From positions 1 to 64,000 of the forward strand of contig CAYOGE010000002.1 of NCBI GenBank assembly GCA_964403525.1: a stretch of 64,000 nucleotides of DNA, written 5' to 3'. Below, piece after piece: positions 8,611 through 16,570 of the stretch. The position numbers were made by a program, and so were the translations under genes. The stretch comes from JAJTGZ01 sp964403525. GTDB lineage: Bacteria > Planctomycetota > Phycisphaerae > Phycisphaerales > UBA1924. The notes under the pieces are model-generated. The model was not told the origin of the DNA. It did not search any database and was given only the letters and a program-made list of their open reading frames with translations. Numbering within the stretch: the stretch's first letter is position 1; each line of letters opens with the position of its first letter.

Positions 8611-9122
8611 TTGTTCGCCCCCGCGGGCGCCGCCGTGTACGGCCCGCTGCGTCCGCCGCGCTTCTCCAGCACGCGCACACCGTCGATGGTCATCGTCTTG
8701 TCGATCGCCTTGCCCATGTCGATAATGGTCAGGCAAGCGACGCTCACGGCCGTGAGCGCCTCCATCTCTACGCCGGTCCGCGACCGGGTACGCACGGTCG
8801 CGGTTACCCGTACACGCCCGTTCTCCAGCGTGGCGCTCACCTCAACAGCGTCAAGCGGCAGCGTGTGGCATAGTGGGATAAGCTCATCGGTTCGCTTTGC
8901 GGCGAGAATCCCCGCCAGGCGTGCCACCTCGAGCACCGACCCCTTCTTCACCGTGTTCTCTCTTATCGCCTGAGCCAGGCCGCTCGACACGCGAACGAAT
9001 CCCTCGGCCGTTGCCGACCTGGCGGTGATCGGCTTCTCACCCACATCCACCATCTGCGCCCCGCCATCGGGCGCCAGGTGCGTGAGCGAGGGGCCCGCGT
9101 TTCGTTCTGGTGGATTCGTCAT
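8607..9122 (-). CDS. moaC: Cyclic pyranopterin monophosphate synthase
   Basis: Works with MoaA to make cyclic pyranopterin monophosphate from GTP. Family marks are MVDVGEKPITARSA near residue 24, LIPLCHTLPLD (the CHxL motif), and VEMEALTAVSVACLTIIDM followed by KAIDK. At 171 residues it is normal length, with a short N-terminal extension. It sits between moeA (78 bp upstream) and mog (4-nt overlap) in a minus-strand cofactor operon. Confidence 0.93.
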   Translation of the reverse strand: MTNPPERNAGPSLTHLAPDGGAQMVDVGEKPITARSATAEGFVRVSSGLAQAIRENTVKKGSVLEVARLAGILAAKRTDELIPLCHTLPLDAVEVSATLENGRVRVTATVRTRSRTGVEMEALTAVSVACLTIIDMGKAIDKTMTIDGVRVLEKRGGRSGPYTAAPAGANK

Positions 9123-9200
9123 CAGGGATTCCTGTCGTCGTGTGACTCACGGAACCAGCGTCCCGGCCGCGGCCCATTGGCCGCCGCCCGGCCAACTCCG

Positions 9201-10589
9201 CTACATCGGCCACGGGTAGAACGGTACGTGCCCCGGCGGCGGCACCGGCCCTGCCCCCCCAGCAAGACCGCCCTTCGGCGCCAACTCGATGAACCCCTCG
9301 CACCGACCCGCCGCGATGATGTCACCCGAGCCGCGGCCATCGATCAATTCCGCCGCTCCGGCCTCGTTGATGCGCACAAGCCTGTGCCACCACATATCCA
9401 GCAATTTGCCGTCGGGGTTCGCCAGCGACACCCACCTTGGGCGGCAGCACATCGGCAGGCCACCTACACCGGCGAGCGCGGCGAGCACCGGCAGCACCAC
9501 ACGCGTGCAGGTCACCATTGCCGAAACGGGGTTGCCGGGGAGCCCGAAAACGGGCACCGCCGCGCGGCCCTTGCGGCGAAGAACGGCCCCGAGCATCGGC
9601 TTGCCCGGCCGTTGAGGCAGCCCGTGGAACACGATCTCCGCCCCCACCCCTTCTACCGCCGCACGGACCGGGTCGCGGTGACCCATCGACACACCACCAG
9701 TCAGTACCACCGCGTGGGCATGCTCAAGCACCGCACGCAGTGCACCCTCCAACTCGCCTTCTTCGTCGCCCACGTGGCCTGGGCCCACGCCACGGCGATC
9801 ATCAACGTCAATCCACGCGTGCGCACCCAGCACCGCCGAGACCGCCACAGCGTTGCTGTTGCGAATCTGGTACGGGCCGGGCGTCGATCCGGGCGGCACG
9901 AGTTCGTCGCCGGTTGTGATCACCGCGGTGCGCACGCGCGGGCGCACACTGGGCCGCACACACCCAACCGCCGCGAGTGTCCCGAGAGCGGCTGCGGTCA
10001 GCACCGACCCCTCATCGACAACCGTGGCGCCCGCTTTGGCGTTCTCGCCCCGCCTGCGGATGTTGTCACCGGCGCGCACTTCGCTAGCCACCGTCAAGGA
10101 GATGGAAATCGCGTCGATCGCACCACGGTCAGCACGCTCGATCACGTCTTCGCGGCGCACAACCGCGTCGGCACCCATCGGAATCGCCGCGCCCGTCGCG
10201 ATGCGGATCGCCGTAACGCTCGAACCGCTAACCTTCGGCAACTCCGGTGGGGCACCACCGATGCGGGCCTCGCCAACGACGGCCAGATTGAGCCGACGGT
10301 CGTTCCGCGTTGCTCCGCCACCGTTGGCCCCTTCGCCAATCGTGCCGTTCGCGGCAGCAAGGTCCGCCACCCGCACGGCGTAGCCGTCCATGGCCGAATA
10401 GTCGAAGGGCGGGCTGTCTCGATCGCAGAGAACCGTCTCCGCCAGGATCCGGCCAAGCACATCACCGTTCTGGAGCACGGAATCCGTCTCGGAAGCCCGC
10501 GCCATTCCCCCACGTGCGAGCGCCTCGACCATTCCTGCGATGGCGGCCGCTGGCGAACCGAACGCGAATTCCTGTCCGCGAAAGCCCAT
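9201..10589 (-). CDS. moeA: Molybdopterin molybdotransferase
   Basis: Inserts molybdate into adenylylated molybdopterin. From ATG 10589 the protein is 462 residues. Key stretches are PPFDYSAMDGYAV, TGAAIPMGADAVVRREDV, TTGDELVPPGS, VVLTGGVSMGHRDPVRAAVE and PVFGLPGNPVSAMV, in the family order. Upstream in-frame sequence to 10811 runs antisense through moaD and is not coding. The gene diverges from moaD with 34 bp between start codons, leaving room only for overlapping promoters. It appears to be the first gene of the minus-strand operon moeA-moaC-mog-mobA. Confidence 0.92.
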   Translation of the reverse strand: MGFRGQEFAFGSPAAAIAGMVEALARGGMARASETDSVLQNGDVLGRILAETVLCDRDSPPFDYSAMDGYAVRVADLAAANGTIGEGANGGGATRNDRRLNLAVVGEARIGGAPPELPKVSGSSVTAIRIATGAAIPMGADAVVRREDVIERADRGAIDAISISLTVASEVRAGDNIRRRGENAKAGATVVDEGSVLTAAALGTLAAVGCVRPSVRPRVRTAVITTGDELVPPGSTPGPYQIRNSNAVAVSAVLGAHAWIDVDDRRGVGPGHVGDEEGELEGALRAVLEHAHAVVLTGGVSMGHRDPVRAAVEGVGAEIVFHGLPQRPGKPMLGAVLRRKGRAAVPVFGLPGNPVSAMVTCTRVVLPVLAALAGVGGLPMCCRPRWVSLANPDGKLLDMWWHRLVRINEAGAAELIDGRGSGDIIAAGRCEGFIELAPKGGLAGGAGPVPPPGHVPFYPWPM

Positions 10590-10623
10590 GCTGGAACCTC
10601 CGCGCAAACCATACACTGGTTCG

Positions 10624-10890
10624 ATGCAGGTAGAAGTTCTCCTCTTTGGCCCTGCCGCGATGGCGGCTGGGGCCGACCGTGTAACGGTCTCGATGCCCGA
10701 GCGGCCGACGGGTGGCACCGACTCAGCAACCGCCCGCGACATCACCGCCGCCCTCATCGAGCAGCACCCGGCGCTGCGGTTCGCCCTGTCGGCCCCGCGC
10801 TTGGCGGTCAATCAGAAGTTCGCCTCGCCCGATACGGTCGTGCGTCCCGGCGACGAGGTTGCGCTCATTACGCTCGTGGGTGGCGGATGA
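10624..10890 (+). CDS. moaD: Molybdopterin synthase small (sulfur-carrier) subunit
   Basis: An 88-residue ubiquitin-fold sulfur carrier that delivers sulfur from its C-terminal thiocarboxylate. It begins VEVLLFGPAA, has the family NQKF and PGDEVALI segments, and ends GGG, so the required C-terminal Gly-Gly is present. Starting at ATG 10624 avoids overlap with the moeA start. The stop overlaps the moaE ATG by 4 nt (ATGA), coupling translation of the two subunits. Confidence 0.88.
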   Translation: MQVEVLLFGPAAMAAGADRVTVSMPERPTGGTDSATARDITAALIEQHPALRFALSAPRLAVNQKFASPDTVVRPGDEVALITLVGGG

Positions 10891-11309
10891 ACGTCGTTGC
10901 CATGATCCTCGACGGCCCGTTGACGCGCGACCGTGCACCCGCCGCGCCTTTCCCACTGACCGCTGGCGGCGCTATCGGCGCGAGCCTCCGCTTTGAAGGG
11001 ATCGTGCGGCTCGGCGAACCGAGCGAGACCCACGGCGGACAGGAGCGCCCCCTCGAAGGGCTCGACTACCAGACCTACGACCCCATGGCCCAGCGCGGGC
11101 TCGAGGAACTCGCCCGCGACATCGCCTCACGCCACGGGCTCTCTTCGATCACCGTTCTTCACAGCAGAGGCCGCGTCGCCGTCGGTGAGGTCTCGTTCGT
11201 GCTCGAGGTCACGGCACCACACCGCGTCGAGACACTCAGCGCCGTCGCGGAGTTCATCGATCGCATGAAGCAGGATGTGCCGATCTGGAAGACGGCCGTG
11301 TGGCGGTAA
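10887..11309 (+). CDS. moaE: Molybdopterin synthase catalytic subunit
   Basis: Partner of MoaD; converts cyclic pyranopterin monophosphate to molybdopterin. It is 140 residues with GASLRFEGIVR near the start (the G-x-V-R element), LDYQTYDPMA, ITVLHSRGRVAVGEVSF (family H-R-x-G-x-V), and C-terminal RMKQDVPIWKTAVW, in which the catalytic K of the VPIWK motif is kept. It overlaps moaD by 4 nt and converges on moaA, 39 bp away. Confidence 0.92.
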   Translation: MNVVAMILDGPLTRDRAPAAPFPLTAGGAIGASLRFEGIVRLGEPSETHGGQERPLEGLDYQTYDPMAQRGLEELARDIASRHGLSSITVLHSRGRVAVGEVSFVLEVTAPHRVETLSAVAEFIDRMKQDVPIWKTAVWR

Positions 11310-11348
11310 CGCCCCGTCCCTCCCCCACGCCCCACTTCCAAGCCAGGC

Positions 11349-12485
11349 CTATCCACCGATCGCCGACATCGGGCGCATCGGCTGCTGAAACTCCGGTGAC
11401 GCGATCCCATGCCCCGGCTGCTTCGTCCATGTAGCGTCGATCAGAAACGCCTCGAGCCCTTCGTCGCTCGCGCCGTCCCGCAGCGTCGCCCTTAGGTCCC
11501 ACTCCGTCGTGCTAAAGAGGCACGGTCGGACCTTGCCGTCGGCTGTCAGCCGCAGCCGGCTGCACGCCCCGCAGAACGGGCTGCTCACCGGCGCGATGAA
11601 ACCAACCCGCCCGGGAGCGCCATCGGCAAACCCATAATTGCGCGACGTGCTGGACGGCTCATCATCGCCGCTCGCAACCAGCGGGAACCGCTCCTCAACC
11701 GCTCTGCGCGTCTCGGCCGCGCTCACCCACTTGGAAGCGTCCCACGCGTGCCCCGAGTCGAGCGGCATGTACTCGATAAAACGCACCTCAACCCCGTAGT
11801 TGCGGGCCAGCTCCGCAAGGTCCGCGGCCTCGTCATCGTTGAAGCCGCGGATCAGCACGGCGTTGAGCTTGCACGGCGTGAGCCCCTCAGCGATCACCGC
11901 CTCAACGCCCGCGAGCACATCGCCCGGTGAAGACGTGGAGCGGGTCATACGAGCGAAGCGGTCCTCGCGCAGCGAATCGATGCTGATCGTCACGCGGCCC
12001 AACCCCGCGTTCTTCCACTCGCGCAGCGAGCCGCGCGTCAAGAGCGAGGCGTTGGTGATCATCGCGATCTCGACCGAAGTCGCCTCGCGGATGCCCGCGA
12101 TGATCCCGGTCAAGTCGGGGTGCAGCGTCGGCTCACCGCCCGTCAGCCTGATCTTCCGCACACCGAGCGACTCGGCGATGCGTGCCACGCGCACAATCTC
12201 CGCCGTCGTCAGCAGGGCCTCACGCGGGGCGAAGCGGACGTCCGGCTCCATGCAGTAGACGCACCGGAAGTTGCACCGATCGGTGATGCTGATCCGCAGG
12301 TCGCGGATCACGCGCCCGTGCGAATCCACCATCGCACGCCCGCCGCGGATGTGCACAGGTGCAGCCGGCGGCACGTGCAACCGCGTGAGCGGGGGAGAAC
12401 CCAACTGCTGAAGCGAGACGCTCGCACCCCGACCGGCCGGCCGCGCGGCCGCGATCTTTGGTGTGTTGGTCTCAACGCTCCGCAC
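11349..12485 (-). CDS. moaA: GTP 3',8-cyclase (radical SAM)
   Basis: First enzyme of molybdenum cofactor synthesis. The radical SAM cluster motif CNFRCVYC lies at about residues 72-79, LTGGEPTLHPDL follows, and the second C-terminal cluster FCGACSRLRLTADGKVRPCLF is complete. The protein ends in Gly-Gly, as functional MoaA proteins do. A GTG start at 12485 with GGGAG 8 nt upstream gives a 50-residue N-terminal extension without clear homology; ATG 12332 (MVDSHGRVIRDL) is the more conventional start. The gene lies 69 bp downstream of the NrfD operon and may be co-transcribed with it. Confidence 0.92.
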   Translation of the reverse strand: MRSVETNTPKIAAARPAGRGASVSLQQLGSPPLTRLHVPPAAPVHIRGGRAMVDSHGRVIRDLRISITDRCNFRCVYCMEPDVRFAPREALLTTAEIVRVARIAESLGVRKIRLTGGEPTLHPDLTGIIAGIREATSVEIAMITNASLLTRGSLREWKNAGLGRVTISIDSLREDRFARMTRSTSSPGDVLAGVEAVIAEGLTPCKLNAVLIRGFNDDEAADLAELARNYGVEVRFIEYMPLDSGHAWDASKWVSAAETRRAVEERFPLVASGDDEPSSTSRNYGFADGAPGRVGFIAPVSSPFCGACSRLRLTADGKVRPCLFSTTEWDLRATLRDGASDEGLEAFLIDATWTKQPGHGIASPEFQQPMRPMSAIGG

Positions 12486-12554
12486 GCTTGATTCTCCCGT
12501 CGATCATCCTAAGGGCACACCGCCTGCTCCGCATGATGAAGCAGGCGGGGGTCG

Positions 12555-13040
12555 TCACCCCGCGTCGGTCCCGGCGTTCTGCCCCGTCCCACCGCCGCCG
12601 GCGCTCCCCCCCACCGTGTCGGCGACCGAGCAGAGGATCGTGTAGTACTCCTCGACCTCGATCCCGAGCAGCGACGAGCCGAAGAGCTCGGCCTCGATGT
12701 GCGACGCCACCTCCCCGTAGTTCACCGACGGGATGTAGTACGCGATCAGCAGCGGGATCAACTCGTCAACGTTTTCAAACACCGGGTGGATGTACAGGCA
12801 GAAGCCGTCGGTCGGACGCTCGCCCAGGCTCTCCAGGCAGGCGAACTCACCGGGCTGGAGCGGACCCGCATCAAACCGGACGCCGAGCGGGTACCGCACG
12901 ACCGTGCGGTCTTCCAGCAGCCGCATCATCCCGGCCCGATCGATCTGTCCGCCGCGCTGGTGCCGGGCGTCCATCGCCTTCCTCACGACGTGGTCGCGGA
13001 GAGACTGCTTCCCGTCTTCGGCAGTCGGTAACGGGTTCAC
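12555..13040 (-). CDS. Conserved small protein, quinol-module partner, unknown
   Basis: A 161-residue soluble protein I cannot assign. It has no signal peptide or membrane segment; an acidic core (PVFENVDELIPLLIAYYIPSVNYGEV) and a Gly-rich tail are visible. It starts with GTG overlapping the stop of the NrfD gene (GTGA), so it is translationally coupled as the last gene of the cytochrome c-ferredoxin-NrfD operon. A chaperone or assembly factor for that complex is possible but not shown. Confidence 0.55.
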   Translation of the reverse strand: MNPLPTAEDGKQSLRDHVVRKAMDARHQRGGQIDRAGMMRLLEDRTVVRYPLGVRFDAGPLQPGEFACLESLGERPTDGFCLYIHPVFENVDELIPLLIAYYIPSVNYGEVASHIEAELFGSSLLGIEVEEYYTILCSVADTVGGSAGGGGTGQNAGTDAG

Positions 13041-14296
13041 GCGTGCGCCTCCTTCTCAAGAGCCGCGGCCGCTGGACGCGCCCTCGACGCGGCCGAAAAC
13101 GCCTGATCGTGCGTGAGCCGCCCGGTCAGCACCGGGATGGTCACGCGCACCAGAATCGTGTAGATGAGCAGCCCGCCAGCCCAGATGCCCATCGTGACGA
13201 GCGTCTCGTTCATCGTCGGCAGGTACTCAACGATCTCCCCCAGTGGCGTCGGGATAAACGCAGGCACGATCATGCCCATGCCCTTCTCGATCCAGATGCC
13301 CACGATCAGCATCACGCAGGCCACCATCAGCACCGGCAGCTTCCGACTGATCGGCAGGTACAGCAACAGCATCGCTACCAGGTTGAGCCCGATGGCCGTC
13401 CAGATCCACGGAACAAGGCCCGAGCGACCGTGCAGCCCGAAGAACAGGTACTTGGCCGATGCAACGTGCGCTGAGTCGGTGTAGAACTCGGTAAACGCCT
13501 CGGAACCGAGCAGGAACATGCTGATCGACAGGGCGATCGCGACGGTGTTCCGCAGCGTCATGAAGGCCTTGGCGGGCACCCGGTAGCTTGTGAACTTGTC
13601 CAGCACCGCGAGCGACAGAATGAGGAACGCGGGCCCCGCGGCGAACGCGGACGCAAGGAATCGCGGCGCCACGACCGCGGAATTCCAGAACGGACGCCCA
13701 CCCAGACCACTGTAAAGGAACGCGGTCACGGTGTGGATGCTGACCGCCCAGACGATCGCAACAAAGACGAACGGGATGTAGAAGGCCTTGCTCGGCGCAC
13801 GCCGCCGGTAAGCGCAGTAGATGAGGTACCCGCAGATATGGAGGTTCAGCAGCAGGTAACCGTTGAGCACCAGCACATCCCACGTCAGCATCGAGATCGG
13901 GAAGTTGAACCGCATCAGCAGATGGTGGAAGCGGTCAGGCCGCCCAAGGTCCACCGTCACAAACAGCATCGCCATTATGATCGCCGCGACCGCGAACAGT
14001 TCGCCGAAGATGACCAGATCGTGCAATTCGCGGTTGCGGTAGATGTATACCGGAATAACGAGCATCACCGCAGCCGCCGCCATACCTACCAGGAACGTGA
14101 AGTTGGCGATGTAGAACCCCCACGAGACCTGGTCTGTCATCCCCGTGGTGGCGAGCCCGTGCACGAGCTGCTTGCAGTAGGCGTTAATCCCCAGCAGCAC
14201 AAACACCGTGAGCAGGAACATCCACGCGTAGTAGCGCCGGTCGCCGACAAAGCTCAGGCGGAAGCACCGGTACAGGAACGTCAGGTAGGTCCTCAC
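13037..14296 (-). CDS. NrfD-type integral membrane quinol oxidoreductase subunit
   Basis: Predicted quinol-oxidising membrane subunit of the NrfD/PsrC family. About nine to ten hydrophobic helices span the 419 residues; GRPDRFHHLLMRFNFPISMLTWDVLVLN in the first half is typical of the family, and a late stretch with IVEYLPTMNETLVTMGIWAGG is conserved too. It starts at GTG 14296, overlapping the upstream ferredoxin stop. With the ferredoxin and tetraheme cytochrome c it forms a module similar in makeup to part of alternative complex III or to Qrc/Hme complexes. In this context it probably draws electrons from quinol for the divergent nap genes. Confidence 0.82.
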   Translation of the reverse strand: MRTYLTFLYRCFRLSFVGDRRYYAWMFLLTVFVLLGINAYCKQLVHGLATTGMTDQVSWGFYIANFTFLVGMAAAAVMLVIPVYIYRNRELHDLVIFGELFAVAAIIMAMLFVTVDLGRPDRFHHLLMRFNFPISMLTWDVLVLNGYLLLNLHICGYLIYCAYRRRAPSKAFYIPFVFVAIVWAVSIHTVTAFLYSGLGGRPFWNSAVVAPRFLASAFAAGPAFLILSLAVLDKFTSYRVPAKAFMTLRNTVAIALSISMFLLGSEAFTEFYTDSAHVASAKYLFFGLHGRSGLVPWIWTAIGLNLVAMLLLYLPISRKLPVLMVACVMLIVGIWIEKGMGMIVPAFIPTPLGEIVEYLPTMNETLVTMGIWAGGLLIYTILVRVTIPVLTGRLTHDQAFSAASRARPAAAALEKEAHA

Positions 14297-15414
14297 GCGT
14301 GCCCTCCGTTCCACCACTCCGGTTTGGCCGCGGCAACGAAGTCCTTCCTCGGCCCGGACGCACCGGGCAGGCACCCGTACGCGTCGCCCTCCTCCGCCTG
14401 GAGACGTTCGGCGATCGCCAGAGCCTCCGGGTCGAGCGTGTTGGGGTACCGCTCATCAAAGTAGTAGAAGAACCGCGGCAGTGTCCCGACCTCTTCCTTG
14501 AGCACAAAGACGCGCTTGGTCCTCAGGATCTCCGAGACTTCGGACTTGGGGTCGAGCACGTTGCCGAACTTGCGGGCGCCCGTTGGGCAGATCTCCACGC
14601 ACGCGGGCATCCGCCCCTCGCGCGTTCGGTGCAGGCAGAAGTGGCACTTCTCCATCACGCCCTTCTCGCGCGGGCGGTTGGACAGGTAGCTCATGTTGGG
14701 GTTGAGCTGCTCCTTGGGCAGGTTGGGCTTGGCGAAATTGAACCGGCGCGCCCAGTACGGGCAGGCCGCCTCGCAGTAGCGGCAACCGATGCACCAGTCG
14801 TAGTCGATCACGGTGATCCCGTCGGTCTCCTGCCATGTCGCCTCGACTGGGCACACCTTCACGCACGGCGGGTTGGCGCACTGGTGGCACTGAACCGGCA
14901 GGTAGAAGTGGTTCGCGTCGGGAACCTGGGGGCGGTCGTAGTGGTGGTTGCCCTTCTCTACGTCCAGCGTCCCGCGCGGCATCTCGATCACGCGGATGTA
15001 CTGGATCTCCGGGCTGCGCGACTGGTTGTTCTCGGCGACGCACGCGTGCACGCACTTGCGGCAGCCGATGCAGCGTGAGATGTTCAGCGCGTACACAAAC
15101 TCAACGCCCTCCATCGGCTTCACGTCCCGCAGGTGCGGGCGCACCGCGTAGCGGTCCTCCACCTTCTTGCGGATGCGCTCGAGCGCCAATTCCATTTCCG
15201 CCGGCGTCATCTCCTTGTAGTGCTTCTGGAGGAACTGATCGAAGTCGGGTATCTCGTCCGAAGTCAGCTCGCGCAGCGGGCTCAGCGCCGCGGCCAGCGC
15301 GGCCATGCCACCAACGGCCGCCGCCCCGGTGCGGAGAAAGCTCCGTCGCGTCAGCTCGGGCTCGTACGCGGGAGGCCCGCCGGAAGTACTCTCAAAGATG
15401 CGAATGTCCTTCAC
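14293..15414 (-). CDS. Tat-exported four-cluster [4Fe-4S] ferredoxin subunit
   Basis: Electron-transfer subunit of NrfD-type complexes. The N-terminus holds a twin-arginine signal (TRRSFLRTG near residue 22). Four cysteine groups follow: CIGCRKCVHAC, CHQCANPPCVKVCP, CIGCRYCEAACP and CHFCLHRTREGRMPACVEICP, the usual arrangement of NrfC/PsrB proteins, so four cubane clusters are expected on the periplasmic side. GTG 15414 overlaps the stop of the cytochrome gene (GTGA). Length is 373 residues. It probably links the tetraheme cytochrome c with the NrfD membrane protein. Confidence 0.85.
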   Translation of the reverse strand: MKDIRIFESTSGGPPAYEPELTRRSFLRTGAAAVGGMAALAAALSPLRELTSDEIPDFDQFLQKHYKEMTPAEMELALERIRKKVEDRYAVRPHLRDVKPMEGVEFVYALNISRCIGCRKCVHACVAENNQSRSPEIQYIRVIEMPRGTLDVEKGNHHYDRPQVPDANHFYLPVQCHQCANPPCVKVCPVEATWQETDGITVIDYDWCIGCRYCEAACPYWARRFNFAKPNLPKEQLNPNMSYLSNRPREKGVMEKCHFCLHRTREGRMPACVEICPTGARKFGNVLDPKSEVSEILRTKRVFVLKEEVGTLPRFFYYFDERYPNTLDPEALAIAERLQAEEGDAYGCLPGASGPRKDFVAAAKPEWWNGGHA

Positions 15415-16151
15415 TGGTGCGCTCCGTCGCCAGTCGGATGAACCGGCTTCCCATGCACAGGCTTGACGAGCCAGCGCTGAAGCGGGCTCTGCATGCCGCC
15501 GCCATCGTGCGACCCGCCGCCGCCCTGCTCGCCCATCCGCAGCGTGTTCGGACCCGGCAGCGGCACGTACGGCTCGTACTTGGGCGCGTGCGGGTTGTGG
15601 CAATCGTTGCAGTTCAGCCGGTGCTGCGCCGCCGAGCCGGTGACCCACGACCCGAGCGTCTTGCCGTGCGTCCCCCGCTGCCAATCGCGGTAAACCGTCC
15701 CGTGGCACTGCGCGCACAACTGGGGCGTCTCCGCAAACGAAACAACGGTGCCGTCGCGCAGCGTCAGCCGCTCGCGGTTCACCGGATCGTGGCAGTTCAC
15801 GCAGCGGTTGTTCAGCCCGTGCCGCAGTTGCACCTCCTGATGGAAACTCAGCACCGCCCCCGCCGGCGAAGCCGACGCAAAGATCTGATGGCACCCGTTG
15901 CAGTGCTGCGGCGTGCCGTTCACGGCAATGTGGGCCGGGTCGGTCATCGCCACCCGCCGCGGACCGACTACAAGGCTTGCTTGGTCCACGATCTGCGGCG
16001 GGGCAAACCGGATGTCGACCGAGCGCGACCCCGCGATGAGGCCCACCGCCAGGCAACCAAACCCGACCGGGAGCAACCACCCCAGCCAGGCGCCGGACGA
16101 TCGCGCGACTCGGAAATCTGCAAGAGGTTGAGCTTCGCTCTTTTTCGCCAA
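15411..16151 (-). CDS. Membrane-anchored tetraheme cytochrome c
   Basis: First gene of the minus-strand module. The 246-residue protein starts at TTG 16151, has one N-terminal hydrophobic anchor (WLGWLLPVGFGCLAVGLIAG), and four CxxCH heme motifs: CNGCH, CVNCH, CAQCH and CNDCH. Several extra His residues (for example HQEVQLRHGL) may serve as sixth ligands. It resembles the NrfH/NapC-like or TorC-type electron carriers in heme count but its sequence is not of NapC type. It likely passes quinol-derived electrons to NapB. Divergent from napD with a 125-bp gap containing both promoters. Confidence 0.8.
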   Translation of the reverse strand: MAKKSEAQPLADFRVARSSGAWLGWLLPVGFGCLAVGLIAGSRSVDIRFAPPQIVDQASLVVGPRRVAMTDPAHIAVNGTPQHCNGCHQIFASASPAGAVLSFHQEVQLRHGLNNRCVNCHDPVNRERLTLRDGTVVSFAETPQLCAQCHGTVYRDWQRGTHGKTLGSWVTGSAAQHRLNCNDCHNPHAPKYEPYVPLPGPNTLRMGEQGGGGSHDGGGMQSPLQRWLVKPVHGKPVHPTGDGAHQ

Positions 16152-16276
16152 GGCTGTTTACTCCGACTTGATGACTAGCATATCCTCTATTGGGCTGGCC
16201 GTAAAGACCCACCGGCAGTTTGCACTTCCACCGTTTGCTCGCGTTCACACCAGCAATCCTCGCAGGAGACACCAGG

Positions 16277-16570
16277 ATGTCGATCAGCGGACTCGTCCTC
16301 ACGCTCGCCGCCGACGGCCCCGCCTGCGCGACACTTTCTGCCCTCGCTGGCGATCCGCGGCTCACCTTGGGCGAGCAGTTTGGCCACCGCATCGCCGTAG
16401 TCGCCGACACTGAGAGCGTTGAGGCCGACCGCTCGCTGTGGGATGAACTCCGCGCCATGCCCGGCATCATCAACGTTGACGTCACCTTCGTTCACCTCGA
16501 CCCACCGCCATCGCATACTAGCGAACCAAGCGCTCCCGCCCCCCTGGAGGATCCGCATGCTCACTGTTGA
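16277..16570 (+). CDS. napD: NapD-like chaperone of periplasmic nitrate reductase
   Basis: Small cytoplasmic protein (97 residues) in the position of NapD, which binds the NapA Tat signal and delays export until the cofactor is inserted. The ferredoxin-like fold pattern is visible: MSISGLVLTLA, then an Asp/Glu-rich middle and IINVDVTFVHLD as the last strand. Start ATG 16277 is 3 nt after an AGGAGACACCAGG tract that provides a ribosome site. It overlaps napA by 14 nt. The identification rests mainly on size, fold pattern and position. Confidence 0.6.
   Translation: MSISGLVLTLAADGPACATLSALAGDPRLTLGEQFGHRIAVVADTESVEADRSLWDELRAMPGIINVDVTFVHLDPPPSHTSEPSAPAPLEDPHAHC

Noticed and set aside
16160..16185. 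FNR box between napD and the cytochrome gene
   Set aside because: TTGAT occurs at 16168 but the second half-site (ATCAA) is absent.
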